Below, piece after piece: positions 19,087-28,924 of a stretch of DNA of 64,000 nucleotides. The stretch is taken from positions 287,691 through 351,690 of the forward strand of contig NZ_JAHLDM010000002.1 of assembly GCF_018861295.1 (NCBI RefSeq), read 5' to 3'. Source of the DNA: Clostridium_AD estertheticum_D. Lineage in GTDB: Bacteria; Bacillota; Clostridia; Clostridiales; Clostridiaceae. A program made the position numbers and the translations under genes. Position 1 is the stretch's first letter; each line of letters starts with the position of its first letter. The notes below the pieces were generated by a model. It saw nothing but the letters and a program-made list of their open reading frames with translations, ran no database searches and had not been told where the DNA came from.

Positions 19087-19509
19087 TTATATCATAACTA
19101 CACTATCTATATTTGTTATTACATTTCCTGTGCTTTGATTTTTATCCATTGCTGTAATTACAGTTCTATTTTTAATACTTGTAATCAAAGCCATATCTTT
19201 ATATAGTATTAAGGATTGTTTAGAACCTTTACTATCTGCCATATTTATACCTTCATTAATCTTCTTCCTATCAGCATCATCTAAGTTTATATTTCTACTA
19301 TCAAGCCTTTGTGCTGCATGAGACGATATTGTGAAACATTCTTCTTTTTTTATCTGTTTATCTAAAATGTTATTAAATGTACTTTTATCTTTACTTAAAC
19401 TGCTATCATTTTTGTTAACTATAGTACTTTTATTTTGTAAAGCAACATTTGAATACCCAGTAAAGTCTGCTGTTGAATATAGTTTCCCATTTACTACTCT
19501 ATAAGACAT
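19087..19509 (-). CDS. flagellar operon protein, TIGR02530 type
   Basis: 140 residues from the ATG at 19509 (AAGGTGAGG six bases upstream); a GTG at 19521 lies within that ribosome site. The C-terminal half has FTISSHAAQRLDSRNI and DMALITSIKNRTVITAMD, diagnostic of this Firmicute flagellar-operon family found between flgD and flgE. Its exact function is not settled; an assembly role is inferred from conserved location. Confidence 0.85.
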   Translation of the reverse strand: MSYRVVNGKLYSTADFTGYSNVALQNKSTIVNKNDSSLSKDKSTFNNILDKQIKKEECFTISSHAAQRLDSRNINLDDADRKKINEGINMADSKGSKQSLILYKDMALITSIKNRTVITAMDKNQSTGNVITNIDSVVMI

Positions 19510-19542
19510 ATTGAACCTCACCTTACTATCTTAATTACTTTT

Positions 19543-20229
19543 TTATCCTACTTTTGAAATGTCATCATAACTTATATCCTTAGTGACATCCTTACTATTC
19601 TCTTGATAAGAAATAGTTAAATTAATTCCTGTTGTAGTTTTAGCCACACTTTTAACAGTTCCTGTATAAGCTACTTTAGTATCACCTATCGCTCTTGTTG
19701 TAACTTGTTTACCCATTAAATTTATAGCAGCTGAAAATGCTGTATTGTTATTTAAATAATCTGATGTAGCGTTTGATACATCTATAACATCCGATAAAGT
19801 GTCAGCAGGGAAATTTTTTGTAGTGCCATCTGTCAATTGCACCGCCATGTAAGTTTTACCTGCCTCCTTATAAACAGCTTGAACAGTCCCCCCGTATTGA
19901 ACTCCTTTATCATTATAACTATCAAAAGCTACCATCTTACCCACTAGTGAAGTTTGATTTGCAAAAGTCACATTGCTATTTAAATTTGACATTTGTTCTA
20001 GTGCCGCAAATTGTGCCATTTGAGCTACAAATTCTGTACCATCTTTAGCAGCCGTCGGATCTTGGTTACTAAGTTCTGCCGAAAGTATTTTAAGGAAAGA
20101 ATTTTGATCCATTACTGCGCCTTTCTTTACAATTGCAGTTCCACGAGTTGTTGCCCTTGCTGAACTTGTTTGCGCTGTGCTTAAATTTTTTAGTGCTTCA
20201 TTTGAAGTTGTTGTAACATCAGTTGCCAT
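19543..20229 (-). CDS. flgD: flagellar hook assembly scaffold FlgD
   Basis: 228 residues. The conserved N-terminal region MDQNSFLKILSAELSNQDP...EFVAQMAQFAALEQMSNLN is present. The C-terminal part (VAFDSYNDKGVQYGGTVQAVY, repeated in VAYTGTVKSVAKT) looks like two small beta folds. It caps the growing hook. The 40-base gap from fliK holds a good ribosome site. Confidence 0.93.
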   Translation of the reverse strand: MATDVTTTSNEALKNLSTAQTSSARATTRGTAIVKKGAVMDQNSFLKILSAELSNQDPTAAKDGTEFVAQMAQFAALEQMSNLNSNVTFANQTSLVGKMVAFDSYNDKGVQYGGTVQAVYKEAGKTYMAVQLTDGTTKNFPADTLSDVIDVSNATSDYLNNNTAFSAAINLMGKQVTTRAIGDTKVAYTGTVKSVAKTTTGINLTISYQENSKDVTKDISYDDISKVG

Positions 20230-20270
20230 TTTATATCACCTCTTAAATATTGATTTTTATCTATGCATAA

Positions 20271-22067
20271 CTAAACAAACTTATTTACTTGATTATCTTC
20301 TATAACATAGTTACTACTTATATCAACATCATCATCTATATCCACATTAGTTTTTGAGTTGTTATCTTGTTTTCCATTATTATTGTTATTGTTTCCACTA
20401 GAGTTCTTGTTAAAAAAGGTTGAATCCTCATATACGTTTATATCTAAGCTTTGAATTTTAATGTCCATATTTTTCAATCTATCTTGAATGTCCGAAGCAT
20501 TACTATTTAACAAGTTATAAGTTTCCTTATTTTGAGCCAATATACTAGCCTTCATAATTCCACTTTCCATAGTAAGTTTTATTGTAATTTCTCCAAGTTC
20601 TCTAGGATTCATTTTCACTGTTAAATCCTTTATATTATTAATTTCCATGAATTTTACAGATTTAATTACATCAGCTTGAAAATTATTTTTATCAACTACT
20701 AAATTTGCACTTAGTACCTTGGATGCATCTGAAGTTTTCACAGTTTGAAATTGATTCATAAAATTAACTGCTTTTGATATTTTCACATCGTCCTTATCTC
20801 CACTTAGCAACTTATTAAGAAATTTTTCCTCAAAAGAGCTATTACCAGAAGATTTATTGTCTTTTTTGTTATCACTTGAACTCTGATTTTGATTTTTAGA
20901 AATATTTTCAGAAGTTAACTTTGTGTTTTGCGACTTCAACATTTTTATTAAATTGTCTTTTAATGATTTTTCATCACTATTATCGTTGCCAATTTCAGGA
21001 GTAGGTACTTTTAATAAATTCAAATCTGATTTTATATCCTTAACCTGCGTAGTTAGCTTTTGAAGCATACCAAGCATTTCGGAAGACATTTTTGTATTTC
21101 CTTTTGGGTTTTCTAGTAATGATAATATTTCACTAAGATTGTTCTTCAACGTAGTCTTTGTTTCAGGTGTCAATTTTTTTGTACCTACTAATTCTTCTAA
21201 ATTAATAGAATTAAGTTCAGTTCCTGAAGTTTTAGTAGTTGTAGTTTTATCAGTACTTTGAATCATAACAGTTAGAGATTGTAATAACTGCTGGATTTGC
21301 GCCATTTGATCAGTTGTTTTTTCGGTACTTGCTGATTCTCCTGATGTTTTCTTAAGATTTTGCTTTAACAAATCCACCAGTTTTTTTAAACCACTTATTA
21401 TTTTATTATCACCATCACCCAGCAACTCTTTTGGCAGTTTCTCAATATTTTGATTTAGCATTTTAATTGATTCTTCTATACTGTTATTTATCTCTGTACT
21501 AACAGGTTCGCCTGATAGCTTCTTAATGTTTTGTTTTAATAAATCAACAAGTTTTTTTAAACCATTAATTGTTTCATTGTCAGCCTCGCTTACCAAATCT
21601 TTTGGCAGTTTCTCAATGTTTTGATTCAAATCATTAATTGATTCTTCTATAGCGTTACTTATCTCTGTGCTTACAGGTTCTCCTGACGCTTTCTTAATGT
21701 TTTGCTTTAATATAGCAACAATTTTCTTTAAATCATTGTTTATATTATTACTAGCATCATCTACTAAATCTTTTGGCGATTTTTCATCATTTTGACTTAG
21801 TGGAATACTGGTCTCTTCTACCTGACTCTTTTCAACATTATCCTTCTGATTTTGGTTATTTGTTTCATCTGAATTTTTTATCTTTGTTTCGTCCAAATTT
21901 TCTTCTTTGTAATTTGTTTTTTTAACATCATCATTTGAAAAGCTCTTAGATTTTAGTGTTTGGTCATCTAAGGCTTTTTTAAATTCTTCTTTTCTAGCTG
22001 GTTGTTTTGGCGTATCAACTTTAGTAGGAGCATTATTATAATTTATTACATTATTATTTACATTCAC
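20271..22067 (-). CDS. fliK: flagellar hook-length control protein FliK, with internal 57-residue repeats
   Basis: About 598 residues from the GTG at 22067, which has AAAGGAGGTGAG just upstream; the longer ATG at 22091 would start before that site. The first two thirds is Lys/Asn/Ser-rich ruler-like sequence containing three tandem 57-residue units. The C-terminal FliK domain has MNPRELGEITIKLTMESGIMKASI and LNSNASDIQDRL, which contact FlhB to switch export specificity. The protein ends in an Asn/Asp-rich tail. It is longer than most FliK proteins (about 400-450) because of the repeats. Confidence 0.9.
   Translation of the reverse strand: MNVNNNVINYNNAPTKVDTPKQPARKEEFKKALDDQTLKSKSFSNDDVKKTNYKEENLDETKIKNSDETNNQNQKDNVEKSQVEETSIPLSQNDEKSPKDLVDDASNNINNDLKKIVAILKQNIKKASGEPVSTEISNAIEESINDLNQNIEKLPKDLVSEADNETINGLKKLVDLLKQNIKKLSGEPVSTEINNSIEESIKMLNQNIEKLPKELLGDGDNKIISGLKKLVDLLKQNLKKTSGESASTEKTTDQMAQIQQLLQSLTVMIQSTDKTTTTKTSGTELNSINLEELVGTKKLTPETKTTLKNNLSEILSLLENPKGNTKMSSEMLGMLQKLTTQVKDIKSDLNLLKVPTPEIGNDNSDEKSLKDNLIKMLKSQNTKLTSENISKNQNQSSSDNKKDNKSSGNSSFEEKFLNKLLSGDKDDVKISKAVNFMNQFQTVKTSDASKVLSANLVVDKNNFQADVIKSVKFMEINNIKDLTVKMNPRELGEITIKLTMESGIMKASILAQNKETYNLLNSNASDIQDRLKNMDIKIQSLDINVYEDSTFFNKNSSGNNNNNNGKQDNNSKTNVDIDDDVDISSNYVIEDNQVNKFV
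21320..21800 (-). repeat. tandem 171-base repeats within fliK
   Basis: The motif TTTTGGCAGTTTCTCAAT starts at 21429 and 21600, and a diverged copy TTTTGGCGATTTTTCATC at 21771: exactly 171 bases apart, or 57 codons. Each unit encodes EKLPKDLV...LKKLVDLLKQNIKK.SGEPVSTE...IEESI..LNQNI. Confidence 0.9.
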
Positions 22068-22123
22068 TTTTCTCACCTCCTTTAATAACACATATGGAAA
22101 TAAATAACCATTAACATATAAGT

Positions 22124-22576
22124 CTATTTATTTCCATGAATCTTTTTATTATTTCTAATAAAAGCAAAAAGTGCAAATTCATCATTATTTTTTTGCTCTA
22201 TTAAATTTTGTTCTTTTAAAAATGAAATCTTCTGCTTTTCTTTCAAAATTTCAACAGTCTTTTTTTCAACTTGACATAACTTCAATTTATCTCTTTTTTG
22301 CTCTAATATCTTCCCTTTATCCTCAAGTATTATAGTATTTTTATCTATTGAATAATTCAAAGCATTTAAATAATTCTGCTTAATTTTCTGCTGTATAATT
22401 GATTCATAAGCATCAATATTCCTATGAGCCGAATAATTTTCTTTTAGACTATTCAGCTCTTTTTCTACCATATTTTTTTCTCTTTGCGCTTCTTTAAATT
22501 CAAGTTTACTTTTATCTTCAAAATCTTGTCTAATATCGAGAAGTTTTTGAAGTCTGAACTTGTACGCTCCGCTCAT
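22124..22576 (-). CDS. fliJ: flagellar export chaperone FliJ
   Basis: 150 residues, nearly all coiled coil, starting YKFRLQKLLDIRQDFEDKSKLEF as FliJ proteins do. FliJ sits in the centre of the FliI hexamer and couples it to FlhA. It lies between fliI and fliK in the canonical order. Confidence 0.88.
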   Translation of the reverse strand: MSGAYKFRLQKLLDIRQDFEDKSKLEFKEAQREKNMVEKELNSLKENYSAHRNIDAYESIIQQKIKQNYLNALNYSIDKNTIILEDKGKILEQKRDKLKLCQVEKKTVEILKEKQKISFLKEQNLIEQKNNDEFALFAFIRNNKKIHGNK

Positions 22577-22625
22577 ATAAAAACTCCTCCCATAAAAACA
22601 TCCCCAAGAGATTCACTTGAAACAT

Positions 22626-23933
22626 CTATTCAAACATATTTTGGAGTACACCTAAACTAACATTAATGTCTGTATTTTCATTTGTATCCTGCTTTAAAAA
22701 AGCCTCTATACTATCATTATACTTAATTGCATTATCAATTTTTTCACTACTGCCCTTTACATAAGCCCCAATATTTATTAAATCTTCAGAATCTTTATAA
22801 GTTGCCATTAAATCTCTTGCAATGGACGCGGCCTTTTTATGCTCAGGCGTAGTGATTTCAGACATCAACCTACTAACGCTATTTAGAACATCAATGGCAG
22901 GGTAATGATTTTTACCAGCAAGCGCTCTTGATAAAACTATGTGACCATCAAGTATTCCACGCACTGCATCTGCTATTGGCTCATTAAAATCATCACCATC
23001 TACAAGCACTGTATAAAAAGCTGTAATAGATCCTTTATCAGACATTCCACTGCGTTCCATTAGCTTAGGTAACATTGCAAATACTGATGGAGTATATCCT
23101 TTACTTGCTGGCGGTTCCCCAATAGCTAGTCCAATTTCCCTTTGCGCCATAGCAAACCTTGTTACTGAATCCATCATTAGAATTACTTTTTTACCTTGAT
23201 CCCTAAAGTATTCTGCAATAGCAGTCGCTGTAAATGCACCTTTTAATCTTACAAGGGCTGCTTTATCAGAGGTTGCACATACTATTATTGATTTTTTCAT
23301 TCCCTCGATTCCTAAATCTTTTTCTAGGAAATCACGAACTTCACGCCCTCTTTCACCAATAAGTGCAATAACATTTACATCTGCTTTTGCCCCTCTTGCA
23401 AGCATTCCAAGAGTTGTACTTTTACCTACTCCACTACCTGCAAATATACCAACCCTTTGACCTTCTCCACAAGTTAAGAAACCATCAATTGCCCTAACTC
23501 CAGTGGGCAGAATTTCTTTTATTCTACGTCTCTTTAAAGGATCTGGAGGAGACGTATTTAAAGAATATGCTGTGTATTTAGTAATCTCATCACCATTTAA
23601 TGGATTTCCTAGCCCATCAAGAACCTTTCCAAACAATTCATCTGAACATTTAACACTAAGTGGGCTTCCAGTTGGTACTACTCGGCATCCTGGTGATATA
23701 CCTACGAGTTCCCCAAGTGGCATGAGTATTACGTCCTTCTCACGAAAACCAACAACTTCGCAGGGTATCTCTTCGTTTGATATATTATAAATATTACATA
23801 CTTCACCTACAAATGCTGTTATTCCCTGTACCTCAATTGTAAGTCCTATAACATTTTTCACCACACCCTCGCAGTAAGTGTAGTTAATATCAGGAATCTT
23901 TTTCATTAAATACTCAAAATTTAGAGATACCAT
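22626..23933 (-). CDS. fliI: flagellum-specific export ATPase FliI
   Basis: 435 residues from the ATG at 23933; a GTG at 23945 touches the ribosome site GAGGGTGA. Walker A GIFAGSGVGKSTTLGML near residue 170, GERGREVRDFLEKDL, Walker B VILMMDSVTRFAMAQREIGL and SRALAGKNHYPAIDVL are F1-beta-like signatures. It powers early steps of export and is regulated by FliH. Confidence 0.96.
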   Translation of the reverse strand: MVSLNFEYLMKKIPDINYTYCEGVVKNVIGLTIEVQGITAFVGEVCNIYNISNEEIPCEVVGFREKDVILMPLGELVGISPGCRVVPTGSPLSVKCSDELFGKVLDGLGNPLNGDEITKYTAYSLNTSPPDPLKRRRIKEILPTGVRAIDGFLTCGEGQRVGIFAGSGVGKSTTLGMLARGAKADVNVIALIGERGREVRDFLEKDLGIEGMKKSIIVCATSDKAALVRLKGAFTATAIAEYFRDQGKKVILMMDSVTRFAMAQREIGLAIGEPPASKGYTPSVFAMLPKLMERSGMSDKGSITAFYTVLVDGDDFNEPIADAVRGILDGHIVLSRALAGKNHYPAIDVLNSVSRLMSEITTPEHKKAASIARDLMATYKDSEDLINIGAYVKGSSEKIDNAIKYNDSIEAFLKQDTNENTDINVSLGVLQNMFE

Positions 23934-23950
23934 AAAATCATTCACCCTCT

Positions 23951-24697
23951 TTATACTTGTAATTGCTCTTCCTTAAACATTTCAACTATTTTTTCTATAC
24001 CATAAGCTATACTCACAATACTTTTCCCTGTTTCTTTTTCTATTACAGCAGTTCCATCCTCTAGGAAATTATCCTCTATTACAAATATATCACCTTGAAA
24101 TGCAAGTTTACCTTTCCAATTTTCAACTTGACCTTTTACAGTATCAAAATGAGTGTTATTAGTTTTTATAATATATAATTTTATATTTCTTTCAGCTTGT
24201 AGAGTACTAAAAATCATCTCATTTATTGCATCTGGCTCTTTTACTTCTTTTTTTAATATATTCTCAGCTATACTTACAATTAGGTCTTTTATATGCTTTT
24301 CTTTCTCTATCAAGAATTCATCATACTTAGATTTTGAAAGCTTTAACATATCATCTGCTTGTGCTCGTACTTCATTTGCCTCCTGCGTTGCGCCGCTAAT
24401 TGCTTCATTATACCCATTTTCATAACCTTCTTTATTTCCTTGTTCAAGCCCTTCTTTAACTGCTCCAATTTTCGCCTCTGCAGCATCAATGACTGATTTT
24501 GAAAGTATTTTCTCACTTTCGTGTCTTGCATTTTGTAATATATTGCCAGCAAGTGTTTCATAACTTTCCATATTATCATTTTTTATAACTTGCTGCTCAT
24601 CCATAATTTTTGGCAAAGGTTTTGCACTTAAATGAGTGCTTATTTCTTCCTCACCCTGCTTTATGACATTTGAATTTTTTATCACATTAAATGACAA
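23951..24697 (-). CDS. fliH: flagellar assembly protein FliH
   Basis: 248 residues if started at the TTG at 24697 (GGTGAGGA six bases upstream), giving the family-like beginning SFNVIKNSNVIKQGEEEIS. A longer frame upstream to 24742 runs inside fliG and is probably not translated. It shows a Glu/Ala-rich coiled coil (about 75-140) and a C-terminal FliH domain (LIVSIAENILKKEV, LEDGTAVIE). FliH holds FliI at the C ring. It overlaps fliG by 11 bases. Confidence 0.85.
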   Translation of the reverse strand: MSFNVIKNSNVIKQGEEEISTHLSAKPLPKIMDEQQVIKNDNMESYETLAGNILQNARHESEKILSKSVIDAAEAKIGAVKEGLEQGNKEGYENGYNEAISGATQEANEVRAQADDMLKLSKSKYDEFLIEKEKHIKDLIVSIAENILKKEVKEPDAINEMIFSTLQAERNIKLYIIKTNNTHFDTVKGQVENWKGKLAFQGDIFVIEDNFLEDGTAVIEKETGKSIVSIAYGIEKIVEMFKEEQLQV

Positions 24698-25700
24698 TCG
24701 ATTCCTCACCGCCTCTTGAAAGAACAATTTCTCCAGCCTCATCTAAACGTCTCAAAATGCCAACAATTTTTTGTTGTGCTTTCTCTACATCCATAAGTCT
24801 TACTGGTCCAAGGAATTCCATATCTTCTTTCAAAGATGCTGCTGCTCTCTTAGATTGATTCTTGAATATAGTGTTTGCAACTTCTTCTGAACATCCTTTT
24901 AATGCAAGAGATAAATCCTTAGTATCTATTTCTCTTAATGTTCTTTGTATTGAAACATCATCCAATGTAATAATATCCTCAAATACAAACATAGATTCTT
25001 TAATCTTTTCTGCAAGTTCTGCATCTTCTCTCTCAAGACCCTCTGTGATATTCTTTTCTGTAGTTCTATCAACTTGGTTTAGAATTTCAACTAGAGATTC
25101 TATTCCACCAATTACAGCACTATCTGTTCTAATTACAGAAGATAGTTTACCATTTAAAACTTTTTCAATTTCTTTTATAACCATAGGCGAAATACTACTC
25201 ATAGTTGCAATTCTATAAGATACTTCACTTTGTAAATCAAGTGGTAACTCTGCCATTATCTGAGCAGCCTTATCCGACTGCATATAACACATAATAAGTG
25301 CTATTGTTTGGGGATGCTCATTTGCTATAACATTTAGAAGTTGATGAGCATCTGCCTTCCTTGCTATGGCAAATGGTCTATATTGTTGAGTTTCTTCCAT
25401 AACTTTGTCTAAAATTTCCTTTGCTCTTTGCGAACCCAATGCCTTTGATAACAAATTCTTTGCATATTCAATTCCACCTTCTAAAAGAAAATCCTTAGCT
25501 TTATTCATTTCCATAAATTCCTCTAAAATTGACTTCCTAAGTTCTGATTTAACTGAAGTAATATTTGCAATCTCATAAGTTATTTTTTGTATATCTTTTT
25601 CTGGCAATTTTTTTATTATACCCGATGATGCGTCCGGCCCTAAAGTTATAAATAATATAGCTGCTTTTTGAATTCCCGAAAGTTTTTCACCTTTAGCCAC
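24687..25700 (-). CDS. fliG: flagellar motor switch protein FliG
   Basis: 337 residues, full length. N-terminal LSGIQKAAILFITLGPDASSGI, the EHPQTIAL armadillo motif near residue 128 and the torque helix DDVSIQRTLREIDTKDLSLALKG, with charged residues that face MotA. It binds FliF in the MS ring and FliM in the C ring. It follows fliF with a six-base gap. Confidence 0.96.
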   Translation of the reverse strand: MAKGEKLSGIQKAAILFITLGPDASSGIIKKLPEKDIQKITYEIANITSVKSELRKSILEEFMEMNKAKDFLLEGGIEYAKNLLSKALGSQRAKEILDKVMEETQQYRPFAIARKADAHQLLNVIANEHPQTIALIMCYMQSDKAAQIMAELPLDLQSEVSYRIATMSSISPMVIKEIEKVLNGKLSSVIRTDSAVIGGIESLVEILNQVDRTTEKNITEGLEREDAELAEKIKESMFVFEDIITLDDVSIQRTLREIDTKDLSLALKGCSEEVANTIFKNQSKRAAASLKEDMEFLGPVRLMDVEKAQQKIVGILRRLDEAGEIVLSRGGEESIVI

Positions 25701-25706
25701 TACTTA

Positions 25707-27263
25707 TCACCTCTCATCTTCTGTCAGCCAAGACTTAATTATATCTGCAACTTGTTCTGGTTTATCTGCAGCATATTTTTTAACTTGATTCTCCATACTA
25801 GATTTTTTATCCTTAGATTCAAATTCAATAGGTGGAAAAATTTCTTCCTGCTTTGGAGGAATTTCATCTCCAATCATCATGTCAATACTCTCTGTAGTTA
25901 TTTCTTCCTTCTTTCTTGACCTACGAATTACAAATATCACTATAACTAATATCAGAATAGCTAAAGCTCCTATTGCAATACGAGTATATAATATTTTAGA
26001 CGCTGCCGCCTTATCTGCATTTGCTATATCAAGCAGTGCTTGCTGAGCAGCTTTTTTAGCAGCTGTATTAAAGTACAAACCTTCTATACTTATAGTGTCT
26101 CCTCTAGCTCCAGAGTATCCAATAGCTTGTGCAACTAAATTGTTTACAGAAGTCTTAGTAGCTGCATCCAAATTGCCATCAAGTACTACCGAAGTAGTAA
26201 GTTTCTTAATTGCACCAGGTGACTTTACTACATTGTCAACTGTTTGTGACACATCATAATTTTTTGTACCATCTTTGTTTACAATGTTTCCATCTTTATT
26301 AGTCGTTGGCGATGTATTTTGCGTCGCATTATCCACTGGACTAGTTGATAAACCAGTACTAGTGCCTCCGTTCCATGTCTCCGTATCATGTGAACTTACG
26401 ACTGTTCCCGTTTTACCATATGTTGTGGATTTTCTTGTAAGCGCATCAAAATCGAGCTCTGAATTAACAGATACCTTCACTCCATCTTTATATACAGGCT
26501 CAAGTACCTTCATTATCTTCTCTTCCATATTCTTCTCAATTTGTGCCTGTAAGGCTTGTTGATCATCTGTAGAGTTGGTTAACGACTTCTTTTCCTTGTC
26601 GTATAACCCTTCAGTTAGAAGTTTAAAGTCATCGGAGACTATGCTCACATTTTCCTTTGGAAGATTCTGCACAGCTCCCGTTAATAATGAAACTATTGCT
26701 TTTACCTGTTCATTAGTAAGTTTAGTTCCTGATTTAAGTTTTAATACAACCGATGCTGTAGCAGGATCGGTTTCTTTAACAAAAGCAGTGCTTTCTGGCA
26801 TAACCAAATTAACCTTAGCTCCTTCTACTTCTGGGAAAGACTTTATAGCTCTTTCAATCTCACCAGATAATGCCCTTTGATACATAATTTTAGTTTCTGT
26901 ATCTGTAGGTGCCATTTTACTCGTATCAAAAAGCTCAAATCCCTTACTTCCATCCGTAAGTTTAACCTCTGACGCAAGCGTCATCCTAAGGCTATCAATC
27001 TGATCTTTAGGTACTAATATACTAGTTCCACTTACCTTATAGCTAACTTTATCAGTTTTTAACTGTGTAACAATTGTCCCCGAATCTTCTGTTGACAAAT
27101 TTGAATATAACACAGCATATTTAGTTTGCGATGATGCTACTATAAAAGAGATAATTGCTATTAATATTACTCCCACAAGTATGCTATAAGCTATTTTTTT
27201 ATTTCTGCTTAAGTTACCCCAACTTTGCGAGAACTTATTTCTCACTTCAAGTAGCTTGCTCAT
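25707..27263 (-). CDS. fliF: flagellar MS-ring protein FliF
   Basis: 518 residues. Two membrane helices (about 24-45 and 435-457) flank the ring-building motifs VLYSNLSTEDSGTIV, ALSGEIERAIKSFPEVEGAKVNLVMPE and the YDVSQTVDNVVKSPGAIKKLTTSVVLDG region. The C-terminal tail VADIIKSWLTEDE binds FliG. It is the base on which the export gate and switch assemble. Confidence 0.96.
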   Translation of the reverse strand: MSKLLEVRNKFSQSWGNLSRNKKIAYSILVGVILIAIISFIVASSQTKYAVLYSNLSTEDSGTIVTQLKTDKVSYKVSGTSILVPKDQIDSLRMTLASEVKLTDGSKGFELFDTSKMAPTDTETKIMYQRALSGEIERAIKSFPEVEGAKVNLVMPESTAFVKETDPATASVVLKLKSGTKLTNEQVKAIVSLLTGAVQNLPKENVSIVSDDFKLLTEGLYDKEKKSLTNSTDDQQALQAQIEKNMEEKIMKVLEPVYKDGVKVSVNSELDFDALTRKSTTYGKTGTVVSSHDTETWNGGTSTGLSTSPVDNATQNTSPTTNKDGNIVNKDGTKNYDVSQTVDNVVKSPGAIKKLTTSVVLDGNLDAATKTSVNNLVAQAIGYSGARGDTISIEGLYFNTAAKKAAQQALLDIANADKAAASKILYTRIAIGALAILILVIVIFVIRRSRKKEEITTESIDMMIGDEIPPKQEEIFPPIEFESKDKKSSMENQVKKYAADKPEQVADIIKSWLTEDER

Positions 27264-27278
27264 ATTCTAGCTCCCTTC

Positions 27279-27584
27279 CTATATCTGCATCCTATTAAAT
27301 ACATCATAGGCATCTACAAGTTTATTTCTAATTTGTACAGCGGTTTCTAAAGACAGTTTAGCTTCTGCTGTAGATAACATTACCTTCTGTACATCTGTTT
27401 CATCACCCTTTATAAACTTTTGAGTAAGATCATCAGATTCAATTTGTTTATCGTTAACTCCATCTAATTTTTCTTTTAATGTATCCAAGAAACTAGTACC
27501 AGAATTTTCAGTATTTACAGCATCCGTTTTAACATCATTAAGAACCGCTGTATTGCTTACATTTGCACTTGCATTAATGTTCAT
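27279..27584 (-). CDS. fliE: MS ring-rod junction protein FliE
   Basis: 101 residues. The C-terminal half (VQKVMLSTAEAKLSLETAVQIRNKLVDAYDVFNRMQI, given here in part as KLSLETAVQIRNKLVDAY) is diagnostic of FliE. The N-terminus is Asn/Val-rich as usual. It sits between flgC and fliF. Confidence 0.94.
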   Translation of the reverse strand: MNINASANVSNTAVLNDVKTDAVNTENSGTSFLDTLKEKLDGVNDKQIESDDLTQKFIKGDETDVQKVMLSTAEAKLSLETAVQIRNKLVDAYDVFNRMQI

Positions 27585-27596
27585 AAAAACACTCTC

Positions 27597-28031
27597 CTAT
27601 TTACCTATTTCTAACGCTTTAGAAAACATACTTTTCTGAGCAGTTATAGAACTTACATTTGCCTCATATGCTCTTGTAGATGCAATCATATCTGCCATTT
27701 CATTCAAAATATTTACGTTAGGCATACTCACATACCCGTCTTTATCAGCATCTGGATGTGATGGGTCATAGACACGTCTTAAAGCAGACGGATCATTTTC
27801 TATGCCCACAGCCTTAACCCCTTTAAAGCTTGTTTTATATGTACCCGTAGCTTTATCTAATTCTTGTTGTAAGTTTTCTTGAAACACAGCCATCTTTCTT
27901 ATGTACGGCTTTCCGTTTTCGCCTCTAGTAGTAGTTGCATTCGCAACATTAGATGATATTGTATCCATCCTTAATCTTTCCGCTACAAGTCCACTAGAAC
28001 TTATCCTCATCCCCATAAATGCGTCATTCAT
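27597..28031 (-). CDS. flgC: flagellar proximal rod protein FlgC
   Basis: 144 residues. MRISSSGLVAERLRMDTIS plus SSNVANATTTR at the N-terminus and PNVNILNEMADMIASTRAYEAN at the C-terminus are typical. It has a GGAGGAGG ribosome site and lies just behind flgB. Confidence 0.95.
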   Translation of the reverse strand: MNDAFMGMRISSSGLVAERLRMDTISSNVANATTTRGENGKPYIRKMAVFQENLQQELDKATGTYKTSFKGVKAVGIENDPSALRRVYDPSHPDADKDGYVSMPNVNILNEMADMIASTRAYEANVSSITAQKSMFSKALEIGK

Positions 28032-28035
28032 AATA

Positions 28036-28449
28036 CTATTTGCCTCCTCCTATAACATAACTGGTAAGTGAAATCTTACTGTTAACTTGACTAACAAGAG
28101 CAGCATACATTAAAGTATTCGCTGCTTGATTAGTCATCTCAAGATCTATATCTACGTTATTACCATCCTGCCTCGCGCTAGTACTCTCATCTCTGTTTAC
28201 TTTAATTTCTCCATTACTATTACCTGCTTGAATATCTTTACTATTATCGGTTTTCATTGTATCTGCAGCCATATTATCCTTTAATGTTTCCTCAAATGTA
28301 ACGTAAAGCCCTTTGTAGTTTTTTGTATTAATATTTGCAATGTTATTTGCACTTACTTTACTTCTTAACGCGGAGGCATCCATACTTTTTTTAAGTAAAC
28401 TATATGTATCTCCATTTGTAGAACTTCCAATTATATTCAAAATCATCAT
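28036..28449 (-). CDS. flgB: flagellar proximal rod protein FlgB
   Basis: 137 residues from the first ATG. NNIANINTKNYKG at the N-terminus and NVDIDLEMTNQAANTLMYAAL at the C-terminus identify FlgB. Two ATG codons directly follow AAGGGGG; a TTG at 28440, nine bases from that site, may be the true start, giving NIIGSSTNGDTYSLLKK. It is the first gene of the early operon. Confidence 0.92.
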   Translation of the reverse strand: MMILNIIGSSTNGDTYSLLKKSMDASALRSKVSANNIANINTKNYKGLYVTFEETLKDNMAADTMKTDNSKDIQAGNSNGEIKVNRDESTSARQDGNNVDIDLEMTNQAANTLMYAALVSQVNSKISLTSYVIGGGK

Positions 28450-28556
28450 CCCCCTTAATTTAGATTTAGATATAAAATATGTAATTTCAATTTAATGTAC
28501 CGCATAAATTGTCGTAATATGTTTTTAAAGATAATATATTCCACTTCTCAAGTATT

Positions 28557-28585
28557 ATTATATACTATTTGCTCATTTTAGTGAA
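28557..28585 (-). promoter_or_regulatory. probable SigA promoter of the early flagellar operon
   Basis: On the minus strand TTCACT (28580-28585), a 17-base spacer and a perfect TATAAT (28557-28562). The leader to flgB would be about 100 bases. No c-di-GMP riboswitch signature was seen in it. Confidence 0.6.
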
Positions 28586-28924
28586 TATTTTTTTAAAATT
28601 AATTTTACCAAAATTAATTTTAAATTCTAAGCTACTTCATTTTACTGTCTAAATACTTATTTTAAGGTTTATAATTATCACTTGGTATGTTTTTCTAAAT
28701 TATAATTTGATTACATATTATTATTATATTATACATTATTGTTGTAATTTGTGTATGTATTAATTAGTATAATTAATAAATAAATATGATATTGGTGCTT
28801 TTATTGTCATATTTATGCTTTTATGTTAAAAATATAATCTTCATCCTTAATATAAATTAATACTCAATACTAAATACGCATTTTTCGAGTTTAAGTTGCA
28901 AAATTGTGAAATAAATTTTTAAGA
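28586..28924. other. AT-rich gap upstream of the flagellar operon
   Basis: About 340 bases of very AT-rich sequence. No open frame, RNA gene or strong inverted repeat was seen apart from the promoter at its left edge and the repeats at its right edge. Confidence 0.5.

Noticed and set aside
24343..24579. Alternative 78-codon Lys-rich frame within fliH
   Set aside because: It is out of frame within a well-supported fliH gene and is low in complexity.
28450..28556. Possible c-di-GMP riboswitch before flgB, as in C. difficile
   Set aside because: None of the conserved GEMM motifs is present in the leader; only a SigA-like promoter was found.
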